A DNA stretch of 64,000 nucleotides, from contig JAGHQL010000002.1 of assembly GCA_020080175.1 (NCBI GenBank), positions 269,454 through 333,453 on the forward strand, written 5' to 3'. Made by a program: the position numbers and the translations under genes. Shown in pieces: positions 42,684-55,314 of the stretch (positions within the stretch are counted from its first letter, which is position 1; each line of letters starts with the position of its first letter). Source of the DNA: Glutinoglossum americanum. Its lineage: Eukaryota > Ascomycota > Geoglossomycetes > Geoglossales > Geoglossaceae. The notes under the pieces are model-generated. The model was not told where the DNA came from, ran no database searches, and saw only the letters and a list, made by a program, of their open reading frames with translations.

Positions 42684-45600
42684 ATGGACGATCTCGAGTC
42701 CCTTGAATTCCTCTCACTCGTCTCGAAGGTCACATCTGAACTTCAAAATCATCTTGGCATCAGCGACGGGGCTCTCGCCGAGTTTATAGTTGATCAACAC
42801 TCGAAATGCTCTTCGCTCCCAGAATTCAAGAAGCTCCTGGAGGAGATAGGAGCAGAGTTTCCTCAAAGCCTGATCGAGAGCGTGGATAGGCTGGTTTTAA
42901 CGATGCATCCCAAATATAAGAAGGTCAGGAAGGTTAAGGTTGATGAGGAGGGAAACGAAAAGGTCCCTGTGGATGAGGTAGAGAGGAAAACCAGGATATT
43001 CAGGGGCCTTGCGTTGCCGGATCGTGAAGCACCCTGGGAGCAAGAAGAATATACTAATGGGAGGAGCAAGGGGCTCAGCGGAGAGCCATCGAAGTTGGAT
43101 GCGATAGACGACACGTTGGCGCTTTTAGAGAATTTGGAAGGCAAGGCGCGAATAGACAAGGCTGTTGGATCTGGCAGCGGGCGAAGTAGGGATCTCGGCA
43201 CTGACGACCCTTACGGAGAACATACTCGAGGCAGGGGCAGGAGGGATAGATACCGGTCTCGATCACGCAGCGAGGAGAGAGACAGCAGGGGCAGACGAAA
43301 ACATGACTATGATAGCGGAGATGAGCTCGGCGGGGCAAGGAATGGTTACGGAGGGCGGGACAGAGACCGCGGACATTACAGGGATGGGGAACATAGTAGC
43401 AAGAGGCGGAAACGAGCTACGGATGACGACTTCTTCAAACGACCGCCGACTCCCGAGGTTGACGATCAACCGATCCTTTACAAAGTATATGACGGACGAG
43501 TTACAGGTGTAAAGGACTTCGGAGCATTCGTTAATCTGTTAGGGGTCAAAGGCAAAGTAGATGGATTGGTGCACGTATCAGCAATGCAAGATGGAGCGAG
43601 GGTAAACCATCCCTCAGATCTGGTAGAACGGAACCAGCCGGTCAAAGTGAAAGTTATCAGTATCCAAGGCACTCGGATTGGCCTGTCGATGAAGGAAGTT
43701 GATCAAGTCACTGGCAGGGACATGGTACCCCAGAAACGCATAGCGTCAGGGGCAAACTTGGAGGCTATGAACGGTCGAAGCGGAGATAAATATGGCGATC
43801 TTGTTCAACAGGATGTTCCCGTGTTCGAAGACGATATGAACGGGAAACCCATAAGAAATAGGAAGCGCCTGACGTCTCCTGAACGTTGGGAAATCAAACA
43901 ACTCATTGCTTCCGGAGCCATCTCTGCTCTAGACTATCCAGAAATTGACGAAGAATACAACGCTACACTAAATGGGGAGGGCGGATTTGAAGAAGAAGAG
44001 GATGTGGATATTGAAGTTCGAGATGAGGAGCCACCATTCTTGGCGGGGCAGACTAAGCAGTCGTTAGAGCTGTCACCCATCCGAGTTGTTAAGGCACCAG
44101 ATGGCTCTCTAAATCGTGCTGCAATGGCAGGGACATCGCTAGCAAAAGAACGACGTGAATTACGACAGCAACAATCACAGGATGCTGCCAACGAGCAGGC
44201 TGCTCAGGTTGATCTCAGTGCGCAGTGGCAGGACCCAATGGTTGCGCCTGACCAAAGGAAATTCGCGAGCGATTTGAGGAATGCACAAATAAATAAAGGT
44301 GGAGAAGATCTGCCAGAGTGGAAGCGGGTGGTACAGAGCAAAAACCAGACGTTCGGAAGGATCACCAACATGTCAATCAAGGAGCAGCGGGAAAGCTTGC
44401 CCGTGTTCAAGTTCAAAACACAACTCATTGAAGCCGTACGTCAGGAACAACTATTAATCGTCGTCGGCGACACCGGATCCGGGAAGACCACCCAATTAAC
44501 GCAGTATCTGGCCGAGGCAGGGTTTGCAAACAATGGCATTATAGGTTGCACCCAACCCCGACGTGTGGCGGCTATGTCCGTTGCAAAACGTGTGGCGGAG
44601 GAAGTAGGCTGTCGCCTGGGGCAGGAGGTTGGCTACACTATCAGATTCGAAGATTGCACTGGCCCGGAGACCAAGATCAAATACATGACCGATGGTATGT
44701 TGCAGCGGGAGGTACTTCTAGACCCGGACTTGAAGCGATACTCTGTGATCATGTTGGATGAAGCACACGAGCGGACAATTGCAACAGATGTCCTCTTCGG
44801 GCTACTGAAGAAGACGCTAAAACGGAGGCCAGACCTAAAGGTTATCGTCACATCTGCAACGCTGGATGCCGACAAATTTTCAGAATACTTTAACAAGTGC
44901 CCCATCTTCACCATTCCTGGACGTACATATCCCGTTGAGATTATGTACTCTAGAGAGCCGGAGACAGACTATCTTGATGCTGCACTCATTACCGTCATGC
45001 AAATTCACCTCTCAGAACCACCGGGTGACATCCTGCTGTTCTTGACTGGGCAAGAAGAGATTGATACGAGTTGTGAGATCCTCTATGAACGAATGAAGGC
45101 CCTGGGACCCAGCGTACCAGAGCTGATTATACTGCCGGTATATTCTGCATTGCCAAGCGAAATGCAAAGCAAAATTTTCGACCCAGCCCCTCCAGGAAGC
45201 AGGAAGGTAGTAATTGCCACCAACATCGCTGAAACTTCTATCACCATTGATCAAATCTACTATGTTATTGATCCTGGGTTCGTCAAACAGAATGCGTTTG
45301 ATCCCAAGCTCGGTATGGACTCTCTGGTTGTTACACCTATATCTCAGGCGCAAGCAAAACAGCGGGCTGGCCGCGCTGGGAGAACAGGCCCTGGAAAGTG
45401 TTTTCGTTTATATACAGAATCGGCCTTTCAGTCTGAAATGCTGCCAACCTCAATCCCCGAGATCCAGCGGCAAAATTTATCTCATACTATCCTCATGCTT
45501 AAGGCTATGGGCATCAATGACCTATTACATTTTGATTTTATGGACCCGCCCCCCACAAATACTATGCTTACGGCCCTTGAGGAGCTCTACGCCCTTTCTG

Positions 45601-46465
45601 CCCTTGATGATGAGGGCCTCTTAACCCGTCTCGGACGCAAAATGGCAGATTTCCCTATGGAACCAGCACTTGCTAAGGTCCTAATCGCATCAGTTGATAT
45701 GGGCTGCTCAGATGAGATTCTCAGCATTGTTGCCATGCTTTCGGTGCAGTCAGTCTTTTACCGGCCCAAGGAGAAGCAACAACAAGCGGACCAGAAGAAG
45801 TCAAAATTCCATGACCCCCACGGCGACCACTTGACACTCCTGAACGTCTACAACGGTTGGAAGAATTCCAAATTCTCTAACCCGTGGTGCTATGAGAATT
45901 TCATCCAGGCTCGTTCCATGCGGCGAGCCCAGGACGTAAGACAACAACTGGTAAGCATTATGGAACGATATAAACATATTGTCGTTTCATGCGGTAGAAA
46001 TACAATGAAAGTGCGTCAGGCGTTGTGCACGGGCTTCTTCAGAAATGCAGCAAGAAAAGATCCACAGGAAGGCTATAAAACGCTGACTGAGGGTACACCG
46101 GTGTATATGCATCCCAGCTCGGCGTTATTCGGAAAGCCGGCAGAACATGTTATTTTCCATACATTAGTTTTAACTACAAAGGAATACATGCAGATCACAA
46201 CTGGGGTTGAGCCAAAGGTATGTCTGCAGATGTCTCATAGCAATCCAACTCATCTCCTTCATAAGGGCACCCACTTACTGGACTGTAGTGGCTCGTCGAA
46301 GCAGCACCGACGTTCTTTAAAGTCGCGCCAACTGATCGGCTCTCGAAGAGGAAGAAAGCGGAAAGGATTCAGCCTTTGCACAACCGGTTTGCGGGTGAAG
46401 ACGATTGGCGGTTGTCGGCGCAGAAGCGGCAGGGAAGGGGAGGCGGCGGTGGCACTTGGGGCTAA
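42684..46465 (+). CDS. PRP22: DEAH-box ATP-dependent RNA helicase PRP22 (DHX8)
   Basis: Releases spliced mRNA from the spliceosome and proofreads the second step. Exons 42684-46217 and 46289-46465 give 1236 aa. The N-terminal helical domain starts MDDLESLEFLSLVSKVTSEL. An Arg/Ser/Asp-rich tract follows at about 180-245 (RDRYRSRSRSEERDSRGRR). An S1 RNA-binding domain is at about 265-340 (YDGRVTGVKDFGAFVNL, DGLVHVSAM). The helicase has GDTGSGKTTQ (about 594), DEAHER (about 691), SATLDADKFS, FLTGQEEIDT, TNIAETSITI and QRAGRAGRTGPGKC. HA2/OB domains follow, ending RLSAQKRQGRGGGGTWG. Without the 71-nt intron at 46218 the frame would run into an unrelated 100-residue tail. Confidence 0.96.
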
Positions 46466-47157
46466 TCCCAGCTATCCTTTTGAGGTTGCTTGTATGTATG
46501 TACGTAAATCCATACATATCTATCTGCGCCCGCGATATGTCCAAGGTGCAATATATGTCCGAGTGTTCATTGCCTAGACTCCCACGCATTCACATGGTCT
46601 GGAGGGCTTCCTGCGGAAGCTGCTTACAGGGAATACTAAGTTTTTAATCTAACCAATGGGCTCCCGTAGCTTATGTGAATGGGAGATACTATACCAACCA
46701 TCTCTCTCCATCAGTTATCATCTAGTGTGCAAACAATTATATTCGAGCTGAAGGCTTACGTTTTACACACGTTGGTGGAGGGTTGACCCACCAAGCAGAC
46801 CAATTGGCCTGCTTAACCTTTTTGGTTCGAGCCTGGTATTGTAATATCCTTACAATTGTTTTCTAGTCTACCGCTTTTACGTAGTATAGGGGAAGCTACC
46901 CGACAGGAATACGCACGGAGAAATATAGATACCTGTATGGATATTTTGAACCCCACTGAATGGCACCGTTATAAAAGGGGCTAGAGCGGAGCCGCAGTGA
47001 AAGAGCCGCAAAAGAGCCGCAGCCAAGAGCCCCACCATGATGCGCCCCGCTAAATTCCACCAAGTATAAAAAAAATATTTAATATATTTCACTCGTTCTC
47101 TCCTTCCTTTCTTCAAACGCCTAGTTACCCTAGCGCCCTCTTACCCACAACTCCAGA
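46466..47157. other. Intergenic region PRP22 to LIA1, with three adjacent stem-loops
   Basis: No protein gene. Stem-loop cluster at 46772-46827 is listed separately. A GAGCCGCA motif recurs three times near 46987-47022. Confidence 0.5.
46772..46827. repeat. Three consecutive short inverted repeats (stem-loops)
   Basis: Stem 1 pairs TTGGTGG (46772-46778) with CCACCAA (46788-46794). Stem 2 pairs AAGCAG (46793-46798) with CTGCTT (46809-46814). Stem 3 pairs AACC (46815-46818) with GGTT (46824-46827). They sit end to end in about 56 bp. No acceptor or T-arm makes it a tRNA. Confidence 0.55.
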
Positions 47158-48235
47158 ATGGCTCCCTCATCAACCGCTACTGATACCGAAGCATATGTTG
47201 AAGACTTTACCATTCGCAGCCTCCGCGAAGCCCTGCTGCCAAACGCCGACACGCCCCTCAGCCGATGCTATCGGGCCTTATTCTCCCTGAAGAGCCTTGC
47301 ATCCGCGGCACCTCCCACACCTCAAACACTACCTGCAATTCGTGCCATAGCTGCGGGGTTTTCCTCCAAGTCTGCGCTCCTCAAGCATGAAGTTGCGTAT
47401 TGTCTAGGTCAGACGAGAAACGCGGCAGCTATACCGTATTTGAAGGCCGTGCTGCAGGATAGGGAGGAGGATGCTATGTGCAGGCATGAAGCCGCAGAGG
47501 CGCTTGGGGCGCTGGGGGATACTGAGAGCTTGGATCTATTAAGGCAATTTCGGGACGATAAGGAAGAGAAGGCCGTGGTGAGGGAGACTTGTGAGATCGC
47601 GGTTGCAAGACTTGAGTGGGAGCAACGAAACGAAGAGAAACCATACGCGAGGTATGTCATGATAGCTAACTTGAATATTGGCCTCGTTGTGCTAACTAAA
47701 TTTCAGTGTCTTTGCTTCAATAGATCCGGCTCCTCCTCTCCTGCAAGCATCACAAGAACTCAGCATTCCAGATCTACAAGCCACCCTTCTGAATACCAAG
47801 CTTCCTCTGTTCCACCGCTACCGCGCCATGTTTGCTCTCCGTGATCTTTCCTCGCCACCAGATCTCCCAACCGCTGTTCCTGCTATCGAGGCTCTCGCAG
47901 CCGGCTTTCAAGATGCGTCCGCATTATTCCGGCATGAAATTGCTTTCGTATTTGGCCAGCTCTCTCACCCAGCGTCTATCCCTTACCTGGTGTCGACCCT
48001 GAGTAACATGAAGGAAGCAAGCATGGTCAGGCATGAAGCTGCCGAGGCGCTAGGAGGCTTGGGAAATGAAGCAGGAGTCGAGGAAGTTTTGAAGAATTTT
48101 CTTAGTGATGAAGACACAGTGGTTAGAGAGAGTGTAGTTGTGGCATTGGATATGGCGGAGTTCGAGAAGAGTGGGGAATTGGAGTATGCTCTAATCCCAA
48201 AAAAGGAAGATATACTGGACGCCGGGGCGGAGTAA
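47158..48235 (+). CDS. LIA1: Deoxyhypusine hydroxylase
   Basis: HEAT-repeat di-iron monooxygenase that completes hypusine on eIF5A. Exons 47158-47651 and 47707-48235 give 340 aa. The protein is two similar halves. Each carries two His-Glu iron-ligand motifs: LKHEVAYCLGQ and CRHEAAEALGALG in the first half, FRHEIAFVFGQL and VRHEAAEALGGLG in the second. All four HE pairs are intact. The intron interrupts the linker between halves (phase 2). Confidence 0.96.
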
Positions 48236-48372
48236 TATATGACGTGGGCTGGATGGGCGTCTGAGGCCACTGTAAATATTTGGAACAGAAATCAAGACGA
48301 CTTGGGATATTGTAGGTATATTATCCTATTTTATGTCATGGCTTGAAGTGGTATGGGTCGGTATCGGTTGAT

Positions 48373-48867
48373 TTAATTATTGGTGCTAAATCTAGACCGG
48401 ACCCTATCAGTTCGTCCGTCCTTAACTACAAGGGTTGTGGAGGGATGGATCTGCCTTACTTATAACCACAATCGCAGCTGTAAAACACTGTACTCCCTTC
48501 GTCTGCACTACGCAGCTGTAGCGTGAAATATCGCATCTCCTCCCGGCCACACTCTGGGCATGTTTGTCGGATAGTTGCCTCCGTTTGCATGTCTTCTGCT
48601 GTCAAGGTCTGAACTGCTGAGCGCTTTTGCTGTAGTGCAGAAGGAAAGGCCGAGGGTTTTGAGTGTGTCGTTATGGTCTTAGAGGAGGTGTCTATAATTT
48701 AAACCAATGATCAGCAAGACGGGATGAGTTGGTTAACTCCGGTGGGTATCACCTTTACAGGTGTTGCCGCAGACCTCACAAGTCAGCCTGGCATTCGCAT
48801 CGCCCGTGGAGCTGTCGAGGAGGTTTCCGCAGTCATTACAGAACACAAGAGAGCCGATGGTGGACAT
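48373..48867 (-). CDS. RPA12: RNA polymerase I subunit RPA12
   Basis: Small Zn-ribbon subunit needed for Pol I RNA cleavage and termination. Exons in gene order 48867-48753, 48691-48460 and 48391-48373 give 121 aa, the expected size. The N-terminal ribbon is MSTIGSLVFCNDCGNLLD with TCEVCGNTC. The C-terminal TFIIS-like ribbon is CPECGREEMRYFTLQLRSAD, keeping the acidic tip, then TVFYSCDCGYK. The last exon has only 19 nt: splicing TATAA/gtaagg to the acceptor at 48392 yields the conserved end CGYKFSTNN, whereas reading through stops at CGYK. Divergent from SCC2. Confidence 0.93.
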
Positions 48868-49224
48868 AACGAGTGTATTTTCTAAACAGTGCTCTGTTCT
48901 TGACATCGAAAAAATTTTGGAAATATCTTGTAGGGCTTAGTTTAGTTTCGCTCGGTTAAACTTTCCTGGTCAGCCGTTTTCAGATCGTCGCCTGCATCTA
49001 TTCAGGCACAGCTAGGGTGCGTTTGTGCGCAGCCTTGCCTTTGATGAACTACAAAGAATTTCTTGCAGGCCCCCCGAAGATTGGCCTTCGTTCATCGTAA
49101 AGTAGCTGTTGATATCTCTCTAAGAGGAGGATATGAGGTCGATACTACAGACCACCTAACATCTACAACGTTCACTCTTTAAAAACGGCCTCCGCAAACT
49201 GAAAACGACCACCACGCTCTAACA
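48868..49224. other. Bidirectional promoter RPA12 / SCC2
   Basis: 357 bp between two divergent start codons. No gene and no MluI box seen. Confidence 0.55.
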
Positions 49225-52200
49225 ATGAACGGGGTAAAACCTAAAAATGATGCTGTCCGCGCGCATTTGCAGCCACTCAATGTGGAAGAAGCGCTGAAGT
49301 ACACACCCCTCTCTTCTGTGATTCCTTTTAGCCCTGGTAAGCGTCCCTCGAGCAGAAGTTGGTGCTTGTTGCGCCGTCGAAACTTAAGCGCTAATATTGA
49401 ACTTTAGATATAGTCCCTCTACCTTCAATTGGGATACCTGGCTCTGCCTCAATTTTTGCAAGCAGTCGCGAACGCAACCAGTCCAGACAGTCCCTCGAGG
49501 CTTTGAATCAGGAAGCAAAGAACAATAATTCATCAACGCTGGTTCAGGATGCCTTCCGGGACCTCCATGGACTTATAAATCCATGGGATTTGACTGAATA
49601 GTGAGATTTTGCCCTAAGATACAATCCCATTACATCTGCAAATATCTAACGTTCCCTCAGTAGCTTTAAGCTGCCGTCAGGGCTCCGCCTCGATGGACTA
49701 TCAAACACTGAACCCAACAAAACGAACTCCAAGAACCAGCTGGGGGCTTTCTCGGAATTACTCTTCAACTCCACAGATGCGCATTATAGGTGTTAGTAAT
49801 CCTTTGTTTTTGGGTTTACGGCATCAATTAACACCCCTCCAGATCCTACACCCAGTACTCCGGGCTCCCGTTCTGTGAAAAGCCAGGCCTACCTAGACCA
49901 GCCCAGAACGCCATCAAATTCTCGGCACATTGCAGCGAATTCTCAGAAGCATAGTCAAACCAAGAGCCCCGATGGTCAAGCAAATGGCTTGCTGACTCCG
50001 CAAAAGCAACCACCGCTAACGCCAAACCTTAAACCCCTTGTCGTTGTTCCAGAGCTACCACCGTCGTCTCAGCCCACCGACTACGAATCTTTCCCTGATG
50101 TTGATGCAAAGGTCCAGCAGTTAGAGGTGTCACCTCTCAAAAAACGAAAGTCTTCCGAAGTGGAGAATGATAGCGAGCCATTGGCTATGGGAGCAGACCA
50201 GAGAGCTAAGGCTACAGCGTCTTTGAAATATTTACAGGAACTAATTAGCTGTATATTTGAAGCCGAGGACAGCTTACAGCCAGATTCTTCCGGGACAGTC
50301 TCGGGCCATGCCTCCAAGTTCTTTGTCTTCGGAAACACTGGAGAGGGAGAGCAGCCGATGCTAGTAGCCTCCGTCCAGAGCAAGCTCGAGTCATCGATCC
50401 AGAAAGTCACATCCGTTGGAAGGTTCGCAGATGTTCCAGCTGATGATCTTTCGCGACTGCAGAAGGTGTGCGAGGGCACCTTGAGGACTGCAGAGTCCGT
50501 TGATCTCAAAATTGGAGAGAGCTGGGATGATAGCGATATTCAAAATTGGTTGCAGAGAATTGGTATTGCCGACTGCGGGTTGAGAGCTGCGAGAACTCTG
50601 CTGAGGGTCATGACTGGAGGCCGCAGCGAGAAACAATTTTACTCGGAGGATACGCTTCAGAGTATTTTGTTGGTATTGAAAAACGTCCTCGACTCATGCA
50701 TCATCCCCGTAGTGGAATCGCGGAGTACCAGTTCGAATCCGGAGATCTTCAAAGTGGCAGTGTCCCAGAAGAAACTTCTTGTTGGTCTTTTCCAGGATAC
50801 AACGAAAATTCTCAGGCTATTGGCACAGTTGCTAGTCAAGGAGGAAGTCACTGAAGGGGTCGTCACAACTGTTGAGTTCCTTGCCGCAGCCCTCATCTTC
50901 ATTGAAAATGCCCACTCCGAAAAGGATTCAGTTGTAGGCATCCAGAAGTTCGAACGCCTTCGCGTGGCTGCTATGGATGTCCTTGCGAAAATATTCTCAC
51001 GATATGAAGACCAGCGAACCTTTATATTTGATGAGATTTTGACTTCCTTGGAGAAACTACCGGTTACTCGACAAAGTGCGCGTCAGTTTAAACTTATTGA
51101 TGGAAAGAACATTCAGCTCGTATCTGCGCTAATCCTAAGGCTCGTGCAGGCAAGCGCGACCAGGTTGAGCGATGAAAGCACCAGAAGAAGAACCCGCCCT
51201 TCCCTGCTTGACGAGGACACGAACGGACACACCGATGACTCTGGAGATGAGCGACAGGTAGTCAGCTCTCGAAATGAACTTCACATGAACGACACAGAAA
51301 TTGTTGCTGGACGGAACCCCGCAAATGCGGTACAGCAACTCTATGAAGTTTCCCAGCCATTGCTCGACAGCTGTCAAAAAAATGCCCACTATGTGATTCA
51401 ATTTCTTGTCTCACGGGCACTGAAGTCAACTAAAACCGGGGATGCACCCTACCGAAATCTACTTGATATCTTCGCTGAGGACTTCATTAATGTGTTAGGC
51501 TCACCAGATTGGCCGGCTGCAGAGCTCCTATTGCGATCCTTGCTTACGAGTATGGTTAGTATAGCAGAAGCCGACAACAGCGCTGCTATAGCGAAAAATA
51601 TGGCTCTTGACTTAATGGGTCTGATGGGGTCTGCGATATCAGATATGATGGTTCATATTCGCCAGATATCGAAGGGTCTTGATGTAAAGGAGAAGGGCAT
51701 TGGCGGTCAACTGGCTCGCCTGACCGAGGATTTTCTTGATGGCAGACTAAGGGAAGAGGATTTACTCGCCTGGGACGGCCCGTATCGGGCGACTCTCGAA
51801 TATCTTCGAGAGCGAGACGTCAATGATGACGCTCAGCTCCAGAGCGCCTGTGGCTTCTACCTGACACAGTGGTGTTCGAAACTCTGCTGTAGCTTCGATG
51901 CGGCTGATGAGGGGAATGACGATGAGCAGGCCAATTCGGGCTTCGGAAGATTGACATTTAGGCTGCGTCAGATGGTCCTTGACCGAAAGTTTCTAGAGAC
52001 TGAGTTGTGAGTTGAAACCCCTTCGATTATCCTGGCTAGATTCTAACCGGCAATGCAGCACATTCGAAACGGTGTCTACAGCATACGGGCGTTTAGCGTA
52101 TACGCTAACTACTCTAAATACGCCATTCTGCAAGGCCTTTGAGCGCGTCCTGATAATTCTTTTGAACTCGATGAACAGTGACCAAGCTACAGTCCGGAGC

Positions 52201-54876
52201 AAGAGTTTGAAGAGCGTAATACAATTACTCGAAAAGGACCCAACCATCCTAGATCGAGGAGCGTATGTGATGCGATACATTATCAACCGAGCCTCTGATT
52301 CATCGCCGTTGGTCCGCGACTCAGCCCTAAGTCTTATCGGAAGATGCCTTACACTCAAACCTGCCCTTGAGGATCAAGTGTATGAATCGATTCTCGCGAG
52401 GTCAATGGATGCCGCTGTGGGTGTTCGCAAGCGCTCAATGAAAATCCTGAAGGACATTTACCTACGTAATGCCAAGAAAGACATCAAGAGCGCTATCGCA
52501 AGCGCACTTCTTCATCGTGTCAAGGACTCAGACCAAGGGGTGTCAGATCTTGCGAGACAGACTTTCGAGGAGATTTGGATATCTCCATTTTACCGTCCTG
52601 CCGGAGCATCTGAGGAGACGGCGCAATATAAGCTTGCGATTACCGAAGGGGTAGCTATAATAGTCAAGACGGTACAACGGGGGGATAGCGTCTCCCCGGT
52701 ATTGGATGGGCTGTTACAAACAATTCTCTCCAACGACTCCAAGAATAACGCCGCAAATTTTCGAGTTTGCAAGAGTATGGTTGCTGCTATGTTCGACGAT
52801 ATACTAGATGGGCAGGAGGAGCCGGACAAGCCGGGACGTCAGCATGTACTACAGACTCTGACAGTCTTTGCAAAGGCTAACCCTAGGCTCCTAACTCCCG
52901 AACAACTACAGCTTCTGCAACCATATATCGAGAACCTTTCGAAAAACGACGATCTTCACGTTTACCGCTCTGTCATTGTTATATTCCGTTGTGCCCTTCC
53001 ATATCTTTCAGGCTTACAAACTAGCTTTCTTACCGCAGTGCAAAAGGCGCTCATGGAGAGTGTCTCTAAACTGGGGAAACGGGAGCTTAATGAGGTAATT
53101 TTTTGCCTGTGGACGATTACCGGTGTCCTCAAGAATGTCGACAGGCTATTGCGACTCACTGTGTCCTGTCTCAAAGGTATATATGCTGCTCGGAATACGG
53201 ATCTAACGGACGAAACCCAGAAAGCGGGCATTGGACGAGTAACTCGCTATATGACTATCGCAGGGTTGTTAGGCAAGCACTGCGACTTTGAAAACGAGCC
53301 AAAGCGGTTCAGGGACGAGTTCCCTTGGTGGAAGGGCAATTCTGTATCCAGCCTGATGGTGGATATTTTCTCTTCCTTTACCAGTCCTAAGCAGCCGCTT
53401 GCCGTGAGAAAGGCTGCAATAGAGGGTTTGGGACTAATATGTCAGTCGCACCCAAAAAACTTCCTCAAAGAACAAGTCTACAGTGCATTTGATATTGTCT
53501 TTGCTGAAGAGAACCGCGAGTTGGAGAGTCTGGTTCTCACTGGATTCAAAGAATTCCTAGCGATAGAGGAGAAAAGGTCCGAGAGAGGGGCTGATCTGCA
53601 GGAGCTCGATGGCGGAGCCGATATAGAAGCTGGAAGGCTGAGTGGGGCGACAACGGCGAATCAGAATGACGGTGTCACGACATCGATTGCTCAACGTTAC
53701 CTAAAACACATCACTCGTATCTCGCTGGCCACACAAGATGCCTATGCTTTGACGGCTGTTGAAGTCATTGCAAGTATCAATCGTCAAGGGCTTGTCCATC
53801 CTAAGGAATGCGGGCCGGTCCTAGTGGCTTTGGAAACATCTCAGCATCCATCCATCGCATCCATCGCATTCCACGAACACCGTGCCCTCCACCAGAAACA
53901 CGAAACCCTTGTAGAAAGAGAATACATGAAAGCTGTCGAACAGGCTTTCCAGTACCAAAAGAACGTCGTTGGGGACCCTTCTGGTGCCACGGCGTCCCCA
54001 TTTACCTCAAAACTCCGGCCATTGTTCGACGTGATCAAGATCAGCAAGGGCAAAATCCGAAAGAAATTTATCAGTGGCCTTTGCTCTAAGATTGATTTTG
54101 ATCCCGCGAAGTTGGACGTTACAAGCGAACCCCCTACCCATCTTGAATACGCGAAATTTGTGGTGGAAAACCTGGCATTTTTTGAGTATAGTACCGTTGA
54201 TGAACTGTTGCATGTCATCGCTTCGATGGAGCGGGTGGTTGCAGGCACTGGGACAAGTGTTGCACATGCTATAGAGACGGAAGTGTTCAAGGTACAGCTA
54301 CCTACCATGAATGAGGATGGCCTGCAAATCCCTGTCGAAGTTGCGCCAGTGGATAGTATGAGGCTGAGGCAGCTCACAACTTCATCAATGATTCTCTCCA
54401 TCCTCTGGGACGCACGCAGCTTTATCCGCCGACTCCACGGACTCAACAATCCGCAAAAACAGCGTGAGGGAAAGGGCAAGCAAGCTTCCAAAGCTCTCAG
54501 CAGCGCTCCTACCAAGGTCAATGGTGTAACTGGCGACAAACTCTGGGAAGAGATTACGGAGACCATGGCGGCGCTGACATCAACTGACACGATGATGGCA
54601 CAGTGCAAGGAATTCGTCGAAATGCTTTCTGTAGACCAAGATTTCAAGCTCGCCGCTGAGGGAGAGGAGGACGGATACGACCTGTCAAGGATGAAGACCC
54701 CCGATTATGAAAACGAGGAAGATGGCACGCCTCCTCCTCCTGGTAGTGGTAGGGGCAGTAAGAGAAAGGCTGGCAGCGAGACACCAGCTAAGCGGTCGCG
54801 AAAGAGGGCGCGGAGTAGCGGGGGGAAGGCAAGGAGAATAACGATGGGAGAATCCGATGATGAGTTTGAGGACTGA
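49225..54876 (+). CDS. SCC2: Sister chromatid cohesion protein SCC2 (Mis4 / NIPBL, cohesin loader)
   Basis: Loads cohesin on chromatin. Exons 49225-49336, 49408-49600, 49661-49789, 49856-52006 and 52059-54876 give 1800 aa. The N-terminus is disordered (VEEALKYTPLSSVIPFSPD, then DIVPLPSIGIPGSASIF); an S/P-rich linker with SPLKKRKSS follows. The rest is long HEAT-repeat solenoid, including the conserved hook region SDSSPLVRDSALSLIGRCL, VGVRKRSMKILKDIYLRN and KAAIEGLGLICQSHPKNFL. The C-terminal tail is basic and low-complexity (KRSRKRARSSGGKARR) and ends DDEFED, probably nuclear localisation. For exon 4 the acceptor CACCCAG/T at 49855 is needed for phase; a nearer CAG at 49842 would break the frame. 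Confidence 0.93.
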
Positions 54877-55314
54877 GGCAAATGTGTGCCACTGGGGGCT
54901 TCTGGAGTCTTGATTTTGGTTCATAGGGCCGGCTTTGACACGGGGCAAATAGCATTATCGGGTTTGGGCGTAACAATAGCTATAAGATGCGCAAATCCGC
55001 ACAGTTATATATCTTAAAAAGACCGCGCGATCAATGCCCACCGCTGAAAACTTAAGCTGTATGAACAGAGCATGGGCCAGCTGCGATGTCTGATTGGAGC
55101 GCTATCGTAATGTGATTGCTTCGCCTGCAAACCTCCAAGAATCTTACTAATTCTTTCCTACTTGTGTTAACATCCAGTTCCTCGAAACGGCGTTTCGAAT
55201 AATTATTTATTATCTTTCATTCTACTTTTCCCCATCTTGGCGGCTGTCCCGTCTACTTCTCTCTTCAATTGGCCGATACGTCACATTTTGAGGTTGGCGC
55301 TATAGGACACAACA
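54877..55314. other. Intergenic region SCC2 to NDE
   Basis: About 440 bp, AT-rich; 3' end of SCC2 and promoter of the NADH dehydrogenase. No gene seen. Confidence 0.5.

Noticed and set aside
46218-46577. Unspliced C-terminal extension of PRP22
   Set aside because: Reads through a 71-nt GT-AG intron; the spliced frame restores the conserved PRP22 tail.
46771-46840. tRNA-like fragment ending TTCGAGCC
   Set aside because: Stem lengths and spacing do not make a cloverleaf; kept only as stem-loops.
48460-48867. RPA12 as a truncated protein ending CGYK
   Set aside because: A 19-nt final exon at 48391-48373 restores the conserved FSTNN end.
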